A DNA stretch of 57,020 nt from Solihabitans fulvus (GTDB lineage: Bacteria > Actinomycetota > Actinomycetes > Mycobacteriales > Pseudonocardiaceae). Under the pieces are notes generated by a model, which saw only the letters and a list, made by a program, of their open reading frames with translations, was not told where the DNA came from and did no database searches. The position numbers and the translations under genes are program-made. Shown here in pieces: positions 16,998 to 26,637 of this stretch (its first letter is position 1; the number at the start of each line of letters is the position of its first letter). The stretch covers positions 1-57,020 of the forward strand of contig NZ_VUOB01000057.1 in assembly GCF_008386585.1 (NCBI RefSeq), in the 5' to 3' direction.

Positions 16998-17891
16998 ATG
17001 CGCATCGGATTCAGCCTTCCGCAGCTCGGTGGTGTCGCAGCCCGGCAGGCCGACGCCGTGGCCCGGTTCGCCGGCGAGGCGGAGGCGTTGGGGGCGGGCA
17101 GCCTGTGGGTCGGCGACCGGCTGCTGGCTCCGGTCAACCCCACCGTGGGCTACCCGCCGGGGGCCAGCACCATCCCGGAGGAGTTCCACCACATCCTGGA
17201 TCCCTTCGTGGCGCTGGGGATCGCGGCTGCGGTGACCGAGAAACCCTTGCTGGGCACCAATGTGATCAACGCGCCGTGGTATCCGCCCGCGCTGCTCGCG
17301 CGCTCGCTGACCACCATCGACGCGGTGAGCGGCGGACGGCTGGTGCCCGGCTTCGGCTCCGGCTGGTCGCCGGAGGAGTTCCAGGCGGCCAGTGTGCCGT
17401 TCGCCGAACGCGGCCGTCGGCTGGACGAGTGCCTCGACGCGCTCGACCAGCTCTGGACCGCCGACCCGGCCGAGTACCACGGCCAGCACTGGACGGTGCC
17501 GGCCACCCACGCTGGGCTCAAACCCGTGCGGCGGCCGCAGATCCACCTCGCCGGCTTCGCTCCCGCGGCGCTCCGGCGGGTGGCCAGGAGGGCCGACGGC
17601 TGGCTGCCGATCCTGGTGCTCCCCGGTCCGACGGACCCGGCCGAGCTGATCACTGCGCCGATGCGGCGGATCCGGGAGTTCGCCGAGCAGGAGGGCCGCG
17701 ACCCTGCCGGCATCGGCCTGGTCCTGCGCGTCTATCCGCAGCCGGGGGCCACCATCGACGAGGTCGTCAGCGCCATCCAGCGCTGCTCTACCGAACCCGA
17801 CGTGCGGCACCTGCTCGTCGACCTGATGTTCCTGGCCACCAGCGTCGACCACGCTCTTGAGCTCGCCGAGACCATTCTGCGGAGCTGCTGA
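16998..17891 (+). CDS. LLM-class (F420/FMN) flavin-dependent oxidoreductase
   Basis: A 297-aa luciferase-like monooxygenase-fold protein beginning MRIGFSLPQLG. The LGTNVINAPW strand, the GSGWSPEEF segment and the overall length fit the F420-dependent branch common in actinomycetes; an FMN-dependent monooxygenase is the alternative. ATG 16998 is chosen because homologues start at this strand and a promoter places it at the 5' end of the mRNA; the upstream extension to 16914 has no family content. It is divergent from the AurF cassette across shared operators, so it may take part in the same pathway or in resistance to its product. Confidence 0.85.
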   Translation: MRIGFSLPQLGGVAARQADAVARFAGEAEALGAGSLWVGDRLLAPVNPTVGYPPGASTIPEEFHHILDPFVALGIAAAVTEKPLLGTNVINAPWYPPALLARSLTTIDAVSGGRLVPGFGSGWSPEEFQAASVPFAERGRRLDECLDALDQLWTADPAEYHGQHWTVPATHAGLKPVRRPQIHLAGFAPAALRRVARRADGWLPILVLPGPTDPAELITAPMRRIREFAEQEGRDPAGIGLVLRVYPQPGATIDEVVSAIQRCSTEPDVRHLLVDLMFLATSVDHALELAETILRSC

Positions 17892-17912
17892 GCGGCCCGT
17901 CGACACGGACGG

Positions 17913-19967
17913 TCAGTTCGTCAACATCCAGCGCAGCTGGTCGAGCACCTTGGGCAGCGTGTCGGTCAGGTCGCGGTGCGCCAGCGCGCGCAGGATCGCG
18001 TGGTGCTCGCGATACCAGGCCAGGCTGGTCGCCCTTCCTCGGTGCCAGCCGGGCTCGTGCCGGACGCTCACCGACTGGTCGGGCAGGTGGTGCTGGACCG
18101 CCGTCAGGTAGTGGTCGACCACGCGCTGCACGGCGGCCGGCGCCGCCACCTCGGACCGGCCGAGCTCGTCCGCCGCGAGCAGGCGCACCAACGCCGGCAC
18201 TCGGTACCTTGCCCTGGGCAGGGACTCCAGCAGGCCCGCGTCGACGAGCCGCTCGGCGGTCGCCTCGGCGCTGGCCTCGGCGACGTCCAGCAACGCGGCC
18301 ACGGTCGCCACGGTGACCACGGGCAGGTCCAGCTCGGCGAGCAGGGCGAGCGCCGACAACGCCTCCTCGTCGCCGTCCACCCGCAGCCCGTGCACGCAGG
18401 TCTGCAATCGGTCCCGGACGCTCAAGTCGTTGCTCACCAACAGGTCCAGCCTGCGGTGCGCGTCGGCGAGCCGGTCGGCGAGGTCCGCGATGGTCCAGTC
18501 GGGGCGGGCGGCGAGTCTCGCGGCCGCGACCCGCACCGCCAGCGGCAGGCACTCGCACAGGCCGGCGAGGGTGTTCGCGTCGGCCAACTGCGCGTCGACC
18601 CGGTCGGCCCCGAGGACCCTGCGCAGCAGGTCCACCGCGGCGGGCACGGGCAGCCGGCCAAGCCGCAGGTGGTGGCAGCCGTCGATGGCGCCGACCGCGG
18701 CGCGGCCGGTCAACAGCACCGCGCAGCCGGGAGCCGTCGGGAGCAGCGGCCGGACCTGCCGCACATCGCGCAGGTCGTCGAGCACGAGCAGCACCCGACG
18801 TCCCTCCAGCGCCGCCGCCCACTGCGCGGCGGCCTGCCGTGGGTCGGCCGATGGCCGCTCGCCGAACGCGGACAGCAGGGCGGCGAGCGCGGCGGCCGGG
18901 TCGAGCGGCGCGTTCGACGCGCCCCGCAGGTCGAGATGGAGCTGACCGTCGGGGAACCGGTCGGCCACCGCCTGCGCCACGTGCAGGGCCAGCGCGGTCT
19001 TGCCGGATCCGGTCATCCCGTGCACCGCGCACACCGCGTTGTCCTCGGCCAACCGCGCGGTCAGCTCGGCCACCTCGGCGTCGCGGGCCACGAACACCGG
19101 GTTCCTCGGCGGCAGCCGATGCGGCGCGACGCGGGTGATCTCGACCGGGGCGGCCAGGGGAACGGGGGCGGCCGGGGTGCCGAGCGCGACCGCGAGCTGG
19201 GGATCCTCGGCCAGGATGCGCCGCTGCAACTCGCGCAACGGCTTGCTCGGCTCGACCCCGAGCTCGTCGATGAGCAGCCTGCGCAGGTCCCGGTACGCGC
19301 CGAGGGCGTCGGCCTGCTGCCCCGAGCGGTACAGCGCCACCATCAGGTGTTCGTGCAGCCGCTCGCGCAGCGGGTGCTGCGACACGATGAGCTTCAGCTC
19401 CGGCAGCACCTCCTCCGGGTCGCTGAGCGTGATCTGGAGGCCGAAGCGGCTTTCCAGCACGGTGAGCCGCGACTCCTCAAGCCGGGCCCGCTCGGCCATC
19501 ACCGACAGGGTGAGGGCGACGTCGGCCAGCGGCGAGCCGCGCCAGAGCCGCAGCGCGGCGGTGAACGCCGTCATCGCGCCGGCCAGGTCGTCGGCGGCCA
19601 GCCGGGAGCGGGCCGCCGTCACCAGCTTCTCGTACTCCAGCACGTCGAGCGCGCCGGGCTCGACGGCGAACTGGTAGCCGCTCGCCTTGGTGACCAGCGC
19701 CCGCCCTGCGGTCTCGCCGAGCGCCGCGCGCAGCCGCCACACGCACCCGGCGAGCAGGCCCTTGACCTGTGCGGCCGGTTTGTCCGGCCACAGCTCCGCG
19801 TACAGCTGCCGCACCGGCACCACGCGGTTGGCGTTCAGCAGCAGAATCGCCAGCAGCGTGCGTTGCTTCGCCGAGCCGATCGACCGCCATTCCCCGCCGT
19901 CGTTGAACTCGACGGGTCCGAGCAACCGGAACCGGACCGGTGAGGTGTCCTGACGTGACGCCGCCAA
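17913..19967 (-). CDS. SARP-family regulator with NB-ARC ATPase domain (AfsR-like)
   Basis: About 684 aa. An OmpR-type winged helix (about residues 10-90, starting FRLLGPVEF) is followed by a bacterial transcriptional activation domain (about 100-245). An NB-ARC module follows, with Walker A GMTGSGKTAL and Walker B RVLLVLDDL. A C-terminal helical region lacks clear TPRs. SARPs bind direct repeats with 11-bp spacing and activate antibiotic operons. TTG 19967 is chosen because GGGGGGAGG sits just upstream; the frame continues to TTG 20024. It is the last gene of the NRPS operon direction and its probable pathway-specific activator. Only its 16-residue C-terminal tail follows the last recognisable helix, so it is shorter than AfsR. 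Confidence 0.9.
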   Translation of the reverse strand: MAASRQDTSPVRFRLLGPVEFNDGGEWRSIGSAKQRTLLAILLLNANRVVPVRQLYAELWPDKPAAQVKGLLAGCVWRLRAALGETAGRALVTKASGYQFAVEPGALDVLEYEKLVTAARSRLAADDLAGAMTAFTAALRLWRGSPLADVALTLSVMAERARLEESRLTVLESRFGLQITLSDPEEVLPELKLIVSQHPLRERLHEHLMVALYRSGQQADALGAYRDLRRLLIDELGVEPSKPLRELQRRILAEDPQLAVALGTPAAPVPLAAPVEITRVAPHRLPPRNPVFVARDAEVAELTARLAEDNAVCAVHGMTGSGKTALALHVAQAVADRFPDGQLHLDLRGASNAPLDPAAALAALLSAFGERPSADPRQAAAQWAAALEGRRVLLVLDDLRDVRQVRPLLPTAPGCAVLLTGRAAVGAIDGCHHLRLGRLPVPAAVDLLRRVLGADRVDAQLADANTLAGLCECLPLAVRVAAARLAARPDWTIADLADRLADAHRRLDLLVSNDLSVRDRLQTCVHGLRVDGDEEALSALALLAELDLPVVTVATVAALLDVAEASAEATAERLVDAGLLESLPRARYRVPALVRLLAADELGRSEVAAPAAVQRVVDHYLTAVQHHLPDQSVSVRHEPGWHRGRATSLAWYREHHAILRALAHRDLTDTLPKVLDQLRWMLTN

Positions 19968-20069
19968 CGATCCTCCCCCCTGGATCCGCCACGCTTCAAC
20001 GGATGTGACTCCACAGTCGCACAACGGCGCGCGCGGACCCAGAAAAACGCTTACAGGTGACCATTTCGG

Positions 20070-20139
20070 CCTAACCGGCGCGGCCTAACGGTTGCCGCCT
20101 AACGGGTGCGTCCTAATGGGTGCCGCCTAACGGGTGTCG
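20070..20139. repeat. Five tandem 14-bp repeats (CCTAAC-G-rich)
   Basis: CCTAAC or CCTAAT begins at 20070, 20084, 20098, 20112 and 20126, exactly 14 bp apart, each followed by a GC-rich octamer such as GGGTGCCG. The stop codon of the adenylation gene (20127-20129) lies in the last copy. Because 14 is not a multiple of three, the repeats put stops in all frames on the minus strand. They occupy the leader region of the SARP gene and could be regulator sites or a simple repeat expansion. Confidence 0.85.
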
Positions 20140-21716
20140 AGATGTTCCCGAATGGCAGCGCCTCCTGGTGTCGGCGGCAGGTCGGACAGCTCCTCGGCGA
20201 GCCGACGGCGGTCGACTTTGCCGTTGGTGTTGACCGGCAACGCGTCCAGACGGCGGTAGGACCACGGCAGCATGTAGGCGGGCAGCCGCCGGGTCGCGAT
20301 CGCGGCAAGCTCGTCGTCGAGGCCGGGGCTGCCGGTGTAGCAGGCGCGCAGCACGATCTCGCCGTTGTCTCCGGTCAGCGCGAGCACGACCGCGTCGTGC
20401 ACCCCGTCGTGCTCGCGCAGCACGGCCTCGATCTCGCCGAGCTCGACCCGGTACCCGCTGATCTTGAGCTGGTGGTCCAACCGGCCGAGGTGCACCAGGA
20501 CGCCGTCCTCGACGCGGACCCGGTCCCCGGTGCGGTACCAGTGATCGGCGGCCGGCACACCGGGCCCGGTCGCCGGCGCGCCGTCGGCGGCGAGGAAGCG
20601 GCCCGCGTTCGCCGCCTCGTCCAGGTAGCCGTGGAAGCGTTGGGCGCCCCGCACACACAGCTCGCCCGCCTCGCCCTGCCCGCCGTCCTCGGCGTGGACC
20701 AGGCCGTCCAGGTGCGGGTAGACCTGCCCGATCGGCACGGTGCCGTTGGACGTGCTCGGCCAGCTCGCCTCGTCGGTCGGCAGCCGGTAGCCGGTGCAGG
20801 TGATGGTCAGCTCGGTCGGCCCGTAGAGGTTCTCGACCGTGCTGCCGGGTGCCGCCGCCGCCCACGCCCGCGCCTGGTCGAAGGTGAGCTGCTCGCCGGC
20901 GAACAGGCTCCAGCGCAGGCCCGGCATGACACCGGGGCGCACCGCGCGCAGCCGCCGGGCGATCGAGACGATCGAGGGCACCGAGAACCAGTGCGTGATG
21001 CCCCGGCCGGTGACGAACCGGACGGGGGTGAGCAGCTCCTCGGCCTGCGGGACGACCAGGGTCGCGCCGGCGGACCAGGCGACGAACATGTCGAACACCG
21101 AGGGGTCGAAGGTGAGGTCGAACGTCTGGCTCAGCCGGCAGCCGGGGCCGACCTCGTAGCGGTCCACGCAGTAGTCGAGATAGGCGTCGAGGTTGCGGTG
21201 CCGGATCGGCACGCCCTTGGGCACGCCGGTGGAGCCGGAGGTGAACAGCACGTAGGCGACGTCGTCCGCCCGACCGGCGTAGGGCTCGCGGTGCGGCGGC
21301 GGCAGGTCGGCCGGTCGCGGCGGCGCCACCGGCACGATCGCGGTGGTGTCGACGATCTCCGCCGCCGCGTCGGGCTCGTCGACCACGATGGCCGCGACCG
21401 AGGTGGCCGCGCACATCAGGCGGTTGCGGGCGGCGGGATAGACGGGGTTGAGCGGCACGACGGTCGCGCCGAGGCGCAGCGCGGCCAGGTATCCCGCGTA
21501 CGTCGAGAGGCCGCGCGCGGCGAGCAGCCCCACCGCGGGCGGCCGGCCGCCCACCCGTGCCACCAGCACCTCGGCGAGCCGCTCCACCAGGTCGAGCAGC
21601 TCGCGGTAGGTCAGCACGTCGTCGCCGACCTCCAGCGCGACGGCGTCGGGATGGCGGGTCGCCGACTCGCGGAACCGGGTGAACAGGGTCGCGCCCGGGT
21701 GGTCGGAACCGGTCAT
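20127..21716 (-). CDS. Stand-alone NRPS adenylation protein
   Basis: A 529-aa amino-acid-activating enzyme of the ANL superfamily without a carrier domain. Core motifs are LFTSGSTGVPKG (A3), NLYGPTE (A5), YRTGDR (A7), GRLDHQLKISGYRVELGEIE (A8) and NTNGKVDR (A10). The Asp that binds the substrate amino group is present in FDPSVFDMF, so an alpha-amino acid is expected; I do not predict which. It would load one of the separate carrier proteins. GGAAGGAC precedes ATG 21716. The closest relative in the window is the A protein at 24125-25690, with the same overall architecture, suggesting an old duplication. Confidence 0.93.
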   Translation of the reverse strand: MTGSDHPGATLFTRFRESATRHPDAVALEVGDDVLTYRELLDLVERLAEVLVARVGGRPPAVGLLAARGLSTYAGYLAALRLGATVVPLNPVYPAARNRLMCAATSVAAIVVDEPDAAAEIVDTTAIVPVAPPRPADLPPPHREPYAGRADDVAYVLFTSGSTGVPKGVPIRHRNLDAYLDYCVDRYEVGPGCRLSQTFDLTFDPSVFDMFVAWSAGATLVVPQAEELLTPVRFVTGRGITHWFSVPSIVSIARRLRAVRPGVMPGLRWSLFAGEQLTFDQARAWAAAAPGSTVENLYGPTELTITCTGYRLPTDEASWPSTSNGTVPIGQVYPHLDGLVHAEDGGQGEAGELCVRGAQRFHGYLDEAANAGRFLAADGAPATGPGVPAADHWYRTGDRVRVEDGVLVHLGRLDHQLKISGYRVELGEIEAVLREHDGVHDAVVLALTGDNGEIVLRACYTGSPGLDDELAAIATRRLPAYMLPWSYRRLDALPVNTNGKVDRRRLAEELSDLPPTPGGAAIREHLDTR

Positions 21717-21747
21717 GGCGTCCTTCCAGGTGGTCGAGAGGGACGGG

Positions 21748-24132
21748 TCACGGCTGTGGGAGTCGCGCGGCGAGGCGTTCGACGGCGGCGGCGATCTCCG
21801 CGACGGCGGGCGCGCGCACCGCGCCGAAGTGGTCGGAGGCCACGCGCAGCACGCACGGCGTCGGGGTCAGCCGCTCGGCCCACTGGCCGAGCTGCGCGTC
21901 GGTGAGGTCCGCGCCGACGACCACCGAGGCGGTCGGCAGCCTGCGGTCGGTGACGTGACCGGCCCCGGCCAGCGAATGCCGGTGGTAGGCCCGCCAGCGC
22001 TCGACCAGCGCCTGCGCCGGCACCGGTTCGCCCGCCGCCGTCAGGCACGCGGCCAGCACGCGAACCGTCAGCTCGGGGTCGTGCGGCGAGACGATCGGCG
22101 ACGCGGCGTCCGGCGGCAGGTCCAGCGACTGGCCGACCATCGCGGCGAAGGACGTCAGCTGCTCCCGCACCGCGTCCTCGTCGACCGGGTAGCCGACCGG
22201 TGGCGGCGAGTCGATCACCACCAGTCCCGGCGGCGGGCCGGGGCAGGCGGCCGCCATCTCTGCGGCGACCATGCCGCCGAACGACCACCCGCCGAGCACG
22301 TCCGGTCGTTGCCCCGCCGCGTCGAGGTCGGCCAGGTACGCGGCGGCCATGGCCGGCACCGAGTCCGCCCCGGTGCGGTCCTGGGACAGCGTGACCCGCC
22401 AGTGCGGCGGCAGGGCGGCGACAAGGTCCCGGTAGTCGTGCGCCGCGCCGCCCGCGCCGTGCACCAGGTGCAGGTGCGGGCCAGCGCCCTCGCGCAGCGT
22501 CACCAGGGTGCTCCGGACCGAGCCGCCGTGGCCGCCGCCGGCGAGCTGCTCGGCGATTCGCCTCGGCGTCGGCTCGGCCAGCCAGTCCACCAGCTCCAGC
22601 CGCGCGCCGGTCGCCGCCTCGATCGCGGCGGCGAGCTGGAGGACCTTGAGCGAGCCGCCGCCGTCGGCGAAGAAGTCGACGTCGGGGCCGGTCGGGGCGT
22701 GCCCGAGCACCTCGGCCCAGGCCCGCCCGATGTCGGCCGACACGGCGGACTGAGGCGGCGCGGCCTGTGCCGGTTCGGCTGCTGTCGGTTCGGCAGGCGC
22801 GGGCCGGTGCCGCGCGGCCGACCGCGTGCGCAGCCCGATGGCGCTGACCTGGCGGTCGCCCTCGCTGGAAAGGACCAGGTCCACGTCGTGCAGCAGGCGC
22901 AGCACGGTGGCCCGGTCGTAGCGGTCGACGTCGTACTCGACCTCGGTCAGCAGGCCGTCGCCGTCCCAGTAGCCGATGGTCAGGTCCGTCCTGGCGGCCC
23001 GGTTCGGGCTGCGGCGCAGCGCCAGCGGCACGTCACCGAGGCGCAGGTCCGCGCCGATCGGGCCGAGGTAGTTGAGCAGCACCGGCGGGATGTCGCCCAA
23101 CGCGGCGCTGGTCTCCGCCGGCAGCTCGGCGTGCACCACGGGGTAGGGCACGCCCTGGTGGGTCAGCACCTGCCACTGCGTCTCGCGTGCCCTGCCGACG
23201 ACGGCCGCGACGGTGTCGTCGTCGGCGATCCGCGCCCTGGTCACGCAGACGTTGGCCAGGTAGCCGACGAGCCGCAGGTCGCGGCCGGTCATCCGGTTGG
23301 CGGCCACGACACCCACCGCGACGTCCCGGCCGCCGCCACCGCGCGCCAGCACGATCTGCACGGCGGCGAGCACGACCGCGAACGGCGTGGTCTGCGCGGC
23401 CTTGGCGAGGTGGGCCAGCCCGTCGACGGCCTCCCGGCTGAACTCGTAGCGCACCGTCGAGCCAGGACCGCCGACCGTGTCGCGGCCGGGGCGGTCGGGT
23501 GCGACGGTCACCCCGGTCGCGCCGTCCAGCGTCGCGCGCCAGTAGTCGAGCGTCTTCTGCCAGCGACCCCGGTCGCGGGCCCGGCACAGGTCGCGGGCGA
23601 AGTCCAGGAACGAGCCGGGTTCCTTCTCGAAGCACGGCGGCGCGCCGCGCGACAGCGCCGCGTAGGCCGTGGACAGGTCGGCCATCAGCACCTGAATGCT
23701 CCAGCCGTCCACCGCGCAGTGGTGCACGGTGAGCACCAGCTCGTGCTCCGCGCCGACCCGGACGGCGGTCAGCCGCGCCAGCGGAGCGCGGTCGAGCGGC
23801 ATCGGCTCGTCGTGCGTCTCCTCCGCGATCAGCGCGAGCAGCGTGGCGACCGGCGTCGATCCTGGGTCGTCGATCTCGACCGACCGCACCGGCACGGCCA
23901 CCGAGGGCAGGACCGTCGTGGCGACCTCGCCGTCCAGCAGGTCGATCGACATCCGCAGCGCCTCGTGCCGGTCGACCACCGCCCGCCACGCCCCGCGCAG
24001 CACCGAAAGGTCCGGTGGCACGGCACACCCGAGCCGCCAGGTGATGTGGTAGAGCGACTTGCGCGCGGCGCGCTGGTGCACCCACCACAGGGCTTCCTGG
24101 GTGGGGGTCGCGGGGAAGCGTGGCTCAGTCAC
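21748..24132 (-). CDS. NRPS condensation-carrier-thioesterase protein (C-T-TE)
   Basis: The 794-aa terminal module lacks an A domain. Residues about 5-430 form the condensation domain with the catalytic HHCAVDGWS. About 470-540 is a carrier domain with its serine in GGGSLKVLQL. About 550-794 is a thioesterase with HGAGG, GWSFGG (nucleophile Ser) and a catalytic His in SDHFGAVR. It should condense an upstream peptidyl group with an amino acid loaded in trans by a neighbouring A protein, then release the product by hydrolysis or cyclisation. The GTG start overlaps the upstream stop by 8 bp. An Ala/Pro-rich linker separates C and T. Confidence 0.93.
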   Translation of the reverse strand: MTEPRFPATPTQEALWWVHQRAARKSLYHITWRLGCAVPPDLSVLRGAWRAVVDRHEALRMSIDLLDGEVATTVLPSVAVPVRSVEIDDPGSTPVATLLALIAEETHDEPMPLDRAPLARLTAVRVGAEHELVLTVHHCAVDGWSIQVLMADLSTAYAALSRGAPPCFEKEPGSFLDFARDLCRARDRGRWQKTLDYWRATLDGATGVTVAPDRPGRDTVGGPGSTVRYEFSREAVDGLAHLAKAAQTTPFAVVLAAVQIVLARGGGGRDVAVGVVAANRMTGRDLRLVGYLANVCVTRARIADDDTVAAVVGRARETQWQVLTHQGVPYPVVHAELPAETSAALGDIPPVLLNYLGPIGADLRLGDVPLALRRSPNRAARTDLTIGYWDGDGLLTEVEYDVDRYDRATVLRLLHDVDLVLSSEGDRQVSAIGLRTRSAARHRPAPAEPTAAEPAQAAPPQSAVSADIGRAWAEVLGHAPTGPDVDFFADGGGSLKVLQLAAAIEAATGARLELVDWLAEPTPRRIAEQLAGGGHGGSVRSTLVTLREGAGPHLHLVHGAGGAAHDYRDLVAALPPHWRVTLSQDRTGADSVPAMAAAYLADLDAAGQRPDVLGGWSFGGMVAAEMAAACPGPPPGLVVIDSPPPVGYPVDEDAVREQLTSFAAMVGQSLDLPPDAASPIVSPHDPELTVRVLAACLTAAGEPVPAQALVERWRAYHRHSLAGAGHVTDRRLPTASVVVGADLTDAQLGQWAERLTPTPCVLRVASDHFGAVRAPAVAEIAAAVERLAARLPQP

Positions 24133-25690
24133 GGTGCACCGCGAACTCGTCGGTGAGTTTCTTGCGGTCGACCTTGCCGACGGCGGTCAGCGGGATCGAG
24201 TCGCGGTGGTGGAAGCCGCGCGGGTGCATGTACCTCGGCAGGCCGCCGACCAGCTCGGCCAGCTCAGCGTCGGTGACCTCGCCGCCGGTGTAGAGCGCGT
24301 GCAGGTCCACCTCGCCGTCGGCTGCGGTGACCGTGATGACCACGACCTCGATGACGGCGGGGTGCTTGCGCAGCGCGGACTCGATCTCGCCGAGCTCGAC
24401 CCGGTGGCCGCGGATCTTCACCTGATGATCGACGCGGCCCAACAGGATCAGCTCGCCGTGCTCGATCCGGCACCGGTCGCCGGTGCGGTAGTAGTGCTCG
24501 GCGGTGAGCGGGCCGCTGCCGTCGTAGACCTCGGCGCGGCCCGACTCCACCCGCACGAACCGGCCGGCGTTCTCGCTCGGGTCGAGGTAGCCGGGGAACC
24601 GCTGCCCGCCCCGCAGGCACAGCTCGCCGTCGTCGTCGGAGGTCCGGTCGTCGTCCAGCAGCACCCAGTCCACCCCCGGGAACGGGTGGCCGAGCGGGAT
24701 GTACCGGTTGGAGGTGTCCGGCCACGCCGCCCGGTCCGCCGGCACCACGTAGCCGGTGACGATGACCGTCGCCTCCGACGGGCCGTAGCAGTTCTGCACC
24801 TTCGAGTTCGGCGCGGCGGCCGACCACGCCTCCGCCTGCTCGAAGGTCAGGCCCTCGCCGCCGAACTGGCTGCTGCGCAGGGTCGGCATCGAGCCGGGCG
24901 CCAACGCCCGCAGCCGCTTGGCGAAGGAGACCAGCGACGGCACCGAGAGCCAGTGCGTCAACTGCCGTTCGTTGACGAACTTCACCGGCGTGAACACGTC
25001 CGCGTGCTGCGCGACGCACAGGGTCGCGCCCGACGCGAGCGCCCCGAAGATCTCGATGACCGAGCCGTCGAAGGACATCTCGAACGTCTGCGAGACGCGG
25101 CAGCCGGGACCGAAGCCGAAGCGGGGGATGACCTCGTCCAGGAACGCCGACATGCAGCCGTGCGTGACCGGCACGCCCTTGGGCTTCCCGGTGGTGCCGC
25201 TGGTGAAGATGATGTAGGCGAGGTCGTCCCTGCCGCGCTCCGCCTGCGGCGGGATCCCCTTGCCCTGACCGGGATCGCGCATCGGCCGCCACCGGTCGCC
25301 GGTCATGTCCAGTACCTCGCCCGAGGTCTTCTGCCGGTACTCCGCGACCTCGGCGCCGGAGGTGTCGTCCACGACGGTGAGGTCGAGGCCGGCCTCGTCG
25401 GTGATGGTCAGGTTGCGCACCGCGGGCGCGCCGGGGTTCATCGGCACGACCGCCGCGCCGAGCCGCAGCGCGGCCAGATACGCGACATAGCTGACCGCGC
25501 AACGCGAAGAGAGCAGACCGACCCTGCTCGGCGCCTCGCCGAGCGCCCCGACCATGCGCGCGGACATCCACTCGGCCGCGGTGACCAGCTGGCCGTAGGT
25601 CAGCTCGATCCCGTTGGCCTCCAACGCCATGGCGTCGGGATTGGCCTGTGCGGCCAACCGAATCCACTCGTAGAGGGAGCGCGTCGTCAT
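24125..25690 (-). CDS. Stand-alone NRPS adenylation protein
   Basis: A 521-aa free-standing A enzyme. Motifs: IIFTSGTTGKPKG (A3), NCYGPSEAT (A5), YYRTGDR (A7), GRVDHQVKIRGHRVELGEIE (A8) and TAVGKVDRKKL (A10). The amino-group-binding Asp is in SFDGSVIEIF. Immediately upstream of the C-T-TE gene with an 8-bp overlap, it is the best candidate to load that carrier domain in trans. GGAAGG precedes ATG 25690, which overlaps the BtrH-like gene by 4 bp. Substrate not predicted. Confidence 0.93.
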   Translation of the reverse strand: MTTRSLYEWIRLAAQANPDAMALEANGIELTYGQLVTAAEWMSARMVGALGEAPSRVGLLSSRCAVSYVAYLAALRLGAAVVPMNPGAPAVRNLTITDEAGLDLTVVDDTSGAEVAEYRQKTSGEVLDMTGDRWRPMRDPGQGKGIPPQAERGRDDLAYIIFTSGTTGKPKGVPVTHGCMSAFLDEVIPRFGFGPGCRVSQTFEMSFDGSVIEIFGALASGATLCVAQHADVFTPVKFVNERQLTHWLSVPSLVSFAKRLRALAPGSMPTLRSSQFGGEGLTFEQAEAWSAAAPNSKVQNCYGPSEATVIVTGYVVPADRAAWPDTSNRYIPLGHPFPGVDWVLLDDDRTSDDDGELCLRGGQRFPGYLDPSENAGRFVRVESGRAEVYDGSGPLTAEHYYRTGDRCRIEHGELILLGRVDHQVKIRGHRVELGEIESALRKHPAVIEVVVITVTAADGEVDLHALYTGGEVTDAELAELVGGLPRYMHPRGFHHRDSIPLTAVGKVDRKKLTDEFAVHRD

Positions 25691-26637
25691 CGTGCTGTCC
25701 TTCCGGCTGTCGGCAGGAGCGCGTCCTGTCCGCTTTCGATGGTGAGCAGGTTGCCGAACGTCAGGTCGACCAGCGACGCGCGCGGCCGGTCCCGGCGCGC
25801 GGAGTCGACCGCGAACCGCAGGGCGCTGGGAAGCTGCCGCCAGGCGTCCAGGGCCCCGTCCAACGCGGCCCGCGCGTCGTCGGCGCACGCGGGGTCCTCG
25901 CGCAGCCGCCGGTACCGGAACGTGTGGTGCCCGGCGACGGTCCACAGGTCGTCCAGGTACGGCGCCATCCCGATGGGATCGGCGCGGAAGCGGTCGGCGA
26001 GGAACGGCAGGGCCTCCGCGTCGGTCGTCAGCCACCGCCCCGGCAGCTCGTCGGCGCGCCCGTCGTCCCGATCCCGCCGCAGCCACTGCGGACCGGACAA
26101 CGGTGTGCCGACAGGGAAACCGAACGCCAGCTCGCTGCGGCGCTGCTGCACGGCGGACCAGTGCCGGGGCAGCGTCATCGCGTCGAGCAGGCGCGCGGTG
26201 GACAGCGTGCCGGTGTGCGCACTCTGCTCGCCGGTCGGCAGCAGGCCGGCGAAGTGGTCGACCACGTGCCACTGGTCGCCGTCGCGGCCGTCGACCAGCA
26301 GCCAGTGCGGCGCGGTCGAGATGGTGCCGAAGGACGGCGACCACGGCAGCCGCGCGTTGTCCGTCACCACCAGAACCTGGCCGTGCGCGGCCAGTTCGGC
26401 CTCGACCTCGTCGCGCGCCGCCATGGCGTCCACGGCGCAGGCGTACCGCAGGCGGGTGCCGTCGGGCAGCCGGTCGAGCGGAATGTCGTGGTGGGAGAAG
26501 GAAAGCGCGCCGTCGGGCAGGTCGACGCGCACCGCGAGCCGGACCGAGTCGGCGAACCTGGCCGCCGCGCCGGGGTCGTCCTCGGCAAGGTAGGCAACGA
26601 GATTGGCGGTGTAGCAGCTCAGGCCGGTGAACTCCAC
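25687..26637 (-). CDS. BtrH-like Cys/His/Asp acyltransferase
   Basis: A 316-aa protein resembling the BtrH N-terminal family, a papain-like fold that moves an acyl group from a carrier protein to an acceptor amine in butirosin biosynthesis. A triad can be placed: Cys8 in LSCYTANL, His111 in APHWLLVDG and Asp127 in WHVVDHF. The family call rests on this pattern and on context (BtrK-like decarboxylase and carrier proteins nearby), so function is moderately uncertain; a peptidase or transglutaminase-like role is possible. GTG 26637 is chosen because it puts the Cys near the N-terminus as in relatives. It overlaps the genes on both sides. Confidence 0.65.
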   Translation of the reverse strand: MEFTGLSCYTANLVAYLAEDDPGAAARFADSVRLAVRVDLPDGALSFSHHDIPLDRLPDGTRLRYACAVDAMAARDEVEAELAAHGQVLVVTDNARLPWSPSFGTISTAPHWLLVDGRDGDQWHVVDHFAGLLPTGEQSAHTGTLSTARLLDAMTLPRHWSAVQQRRSELAFGFPVGTPLSGPQWLRRDRDDGRADELPGRWLTTDAEALPFLADRFRADPIGMAPYLDDLWTVAGHHTFRYRRLREDPACADDARAALDGALDAWRQLPSALRFAVDSARRDRPRASLVDLTFGNLLTIESGQDALLPTAGRTAR

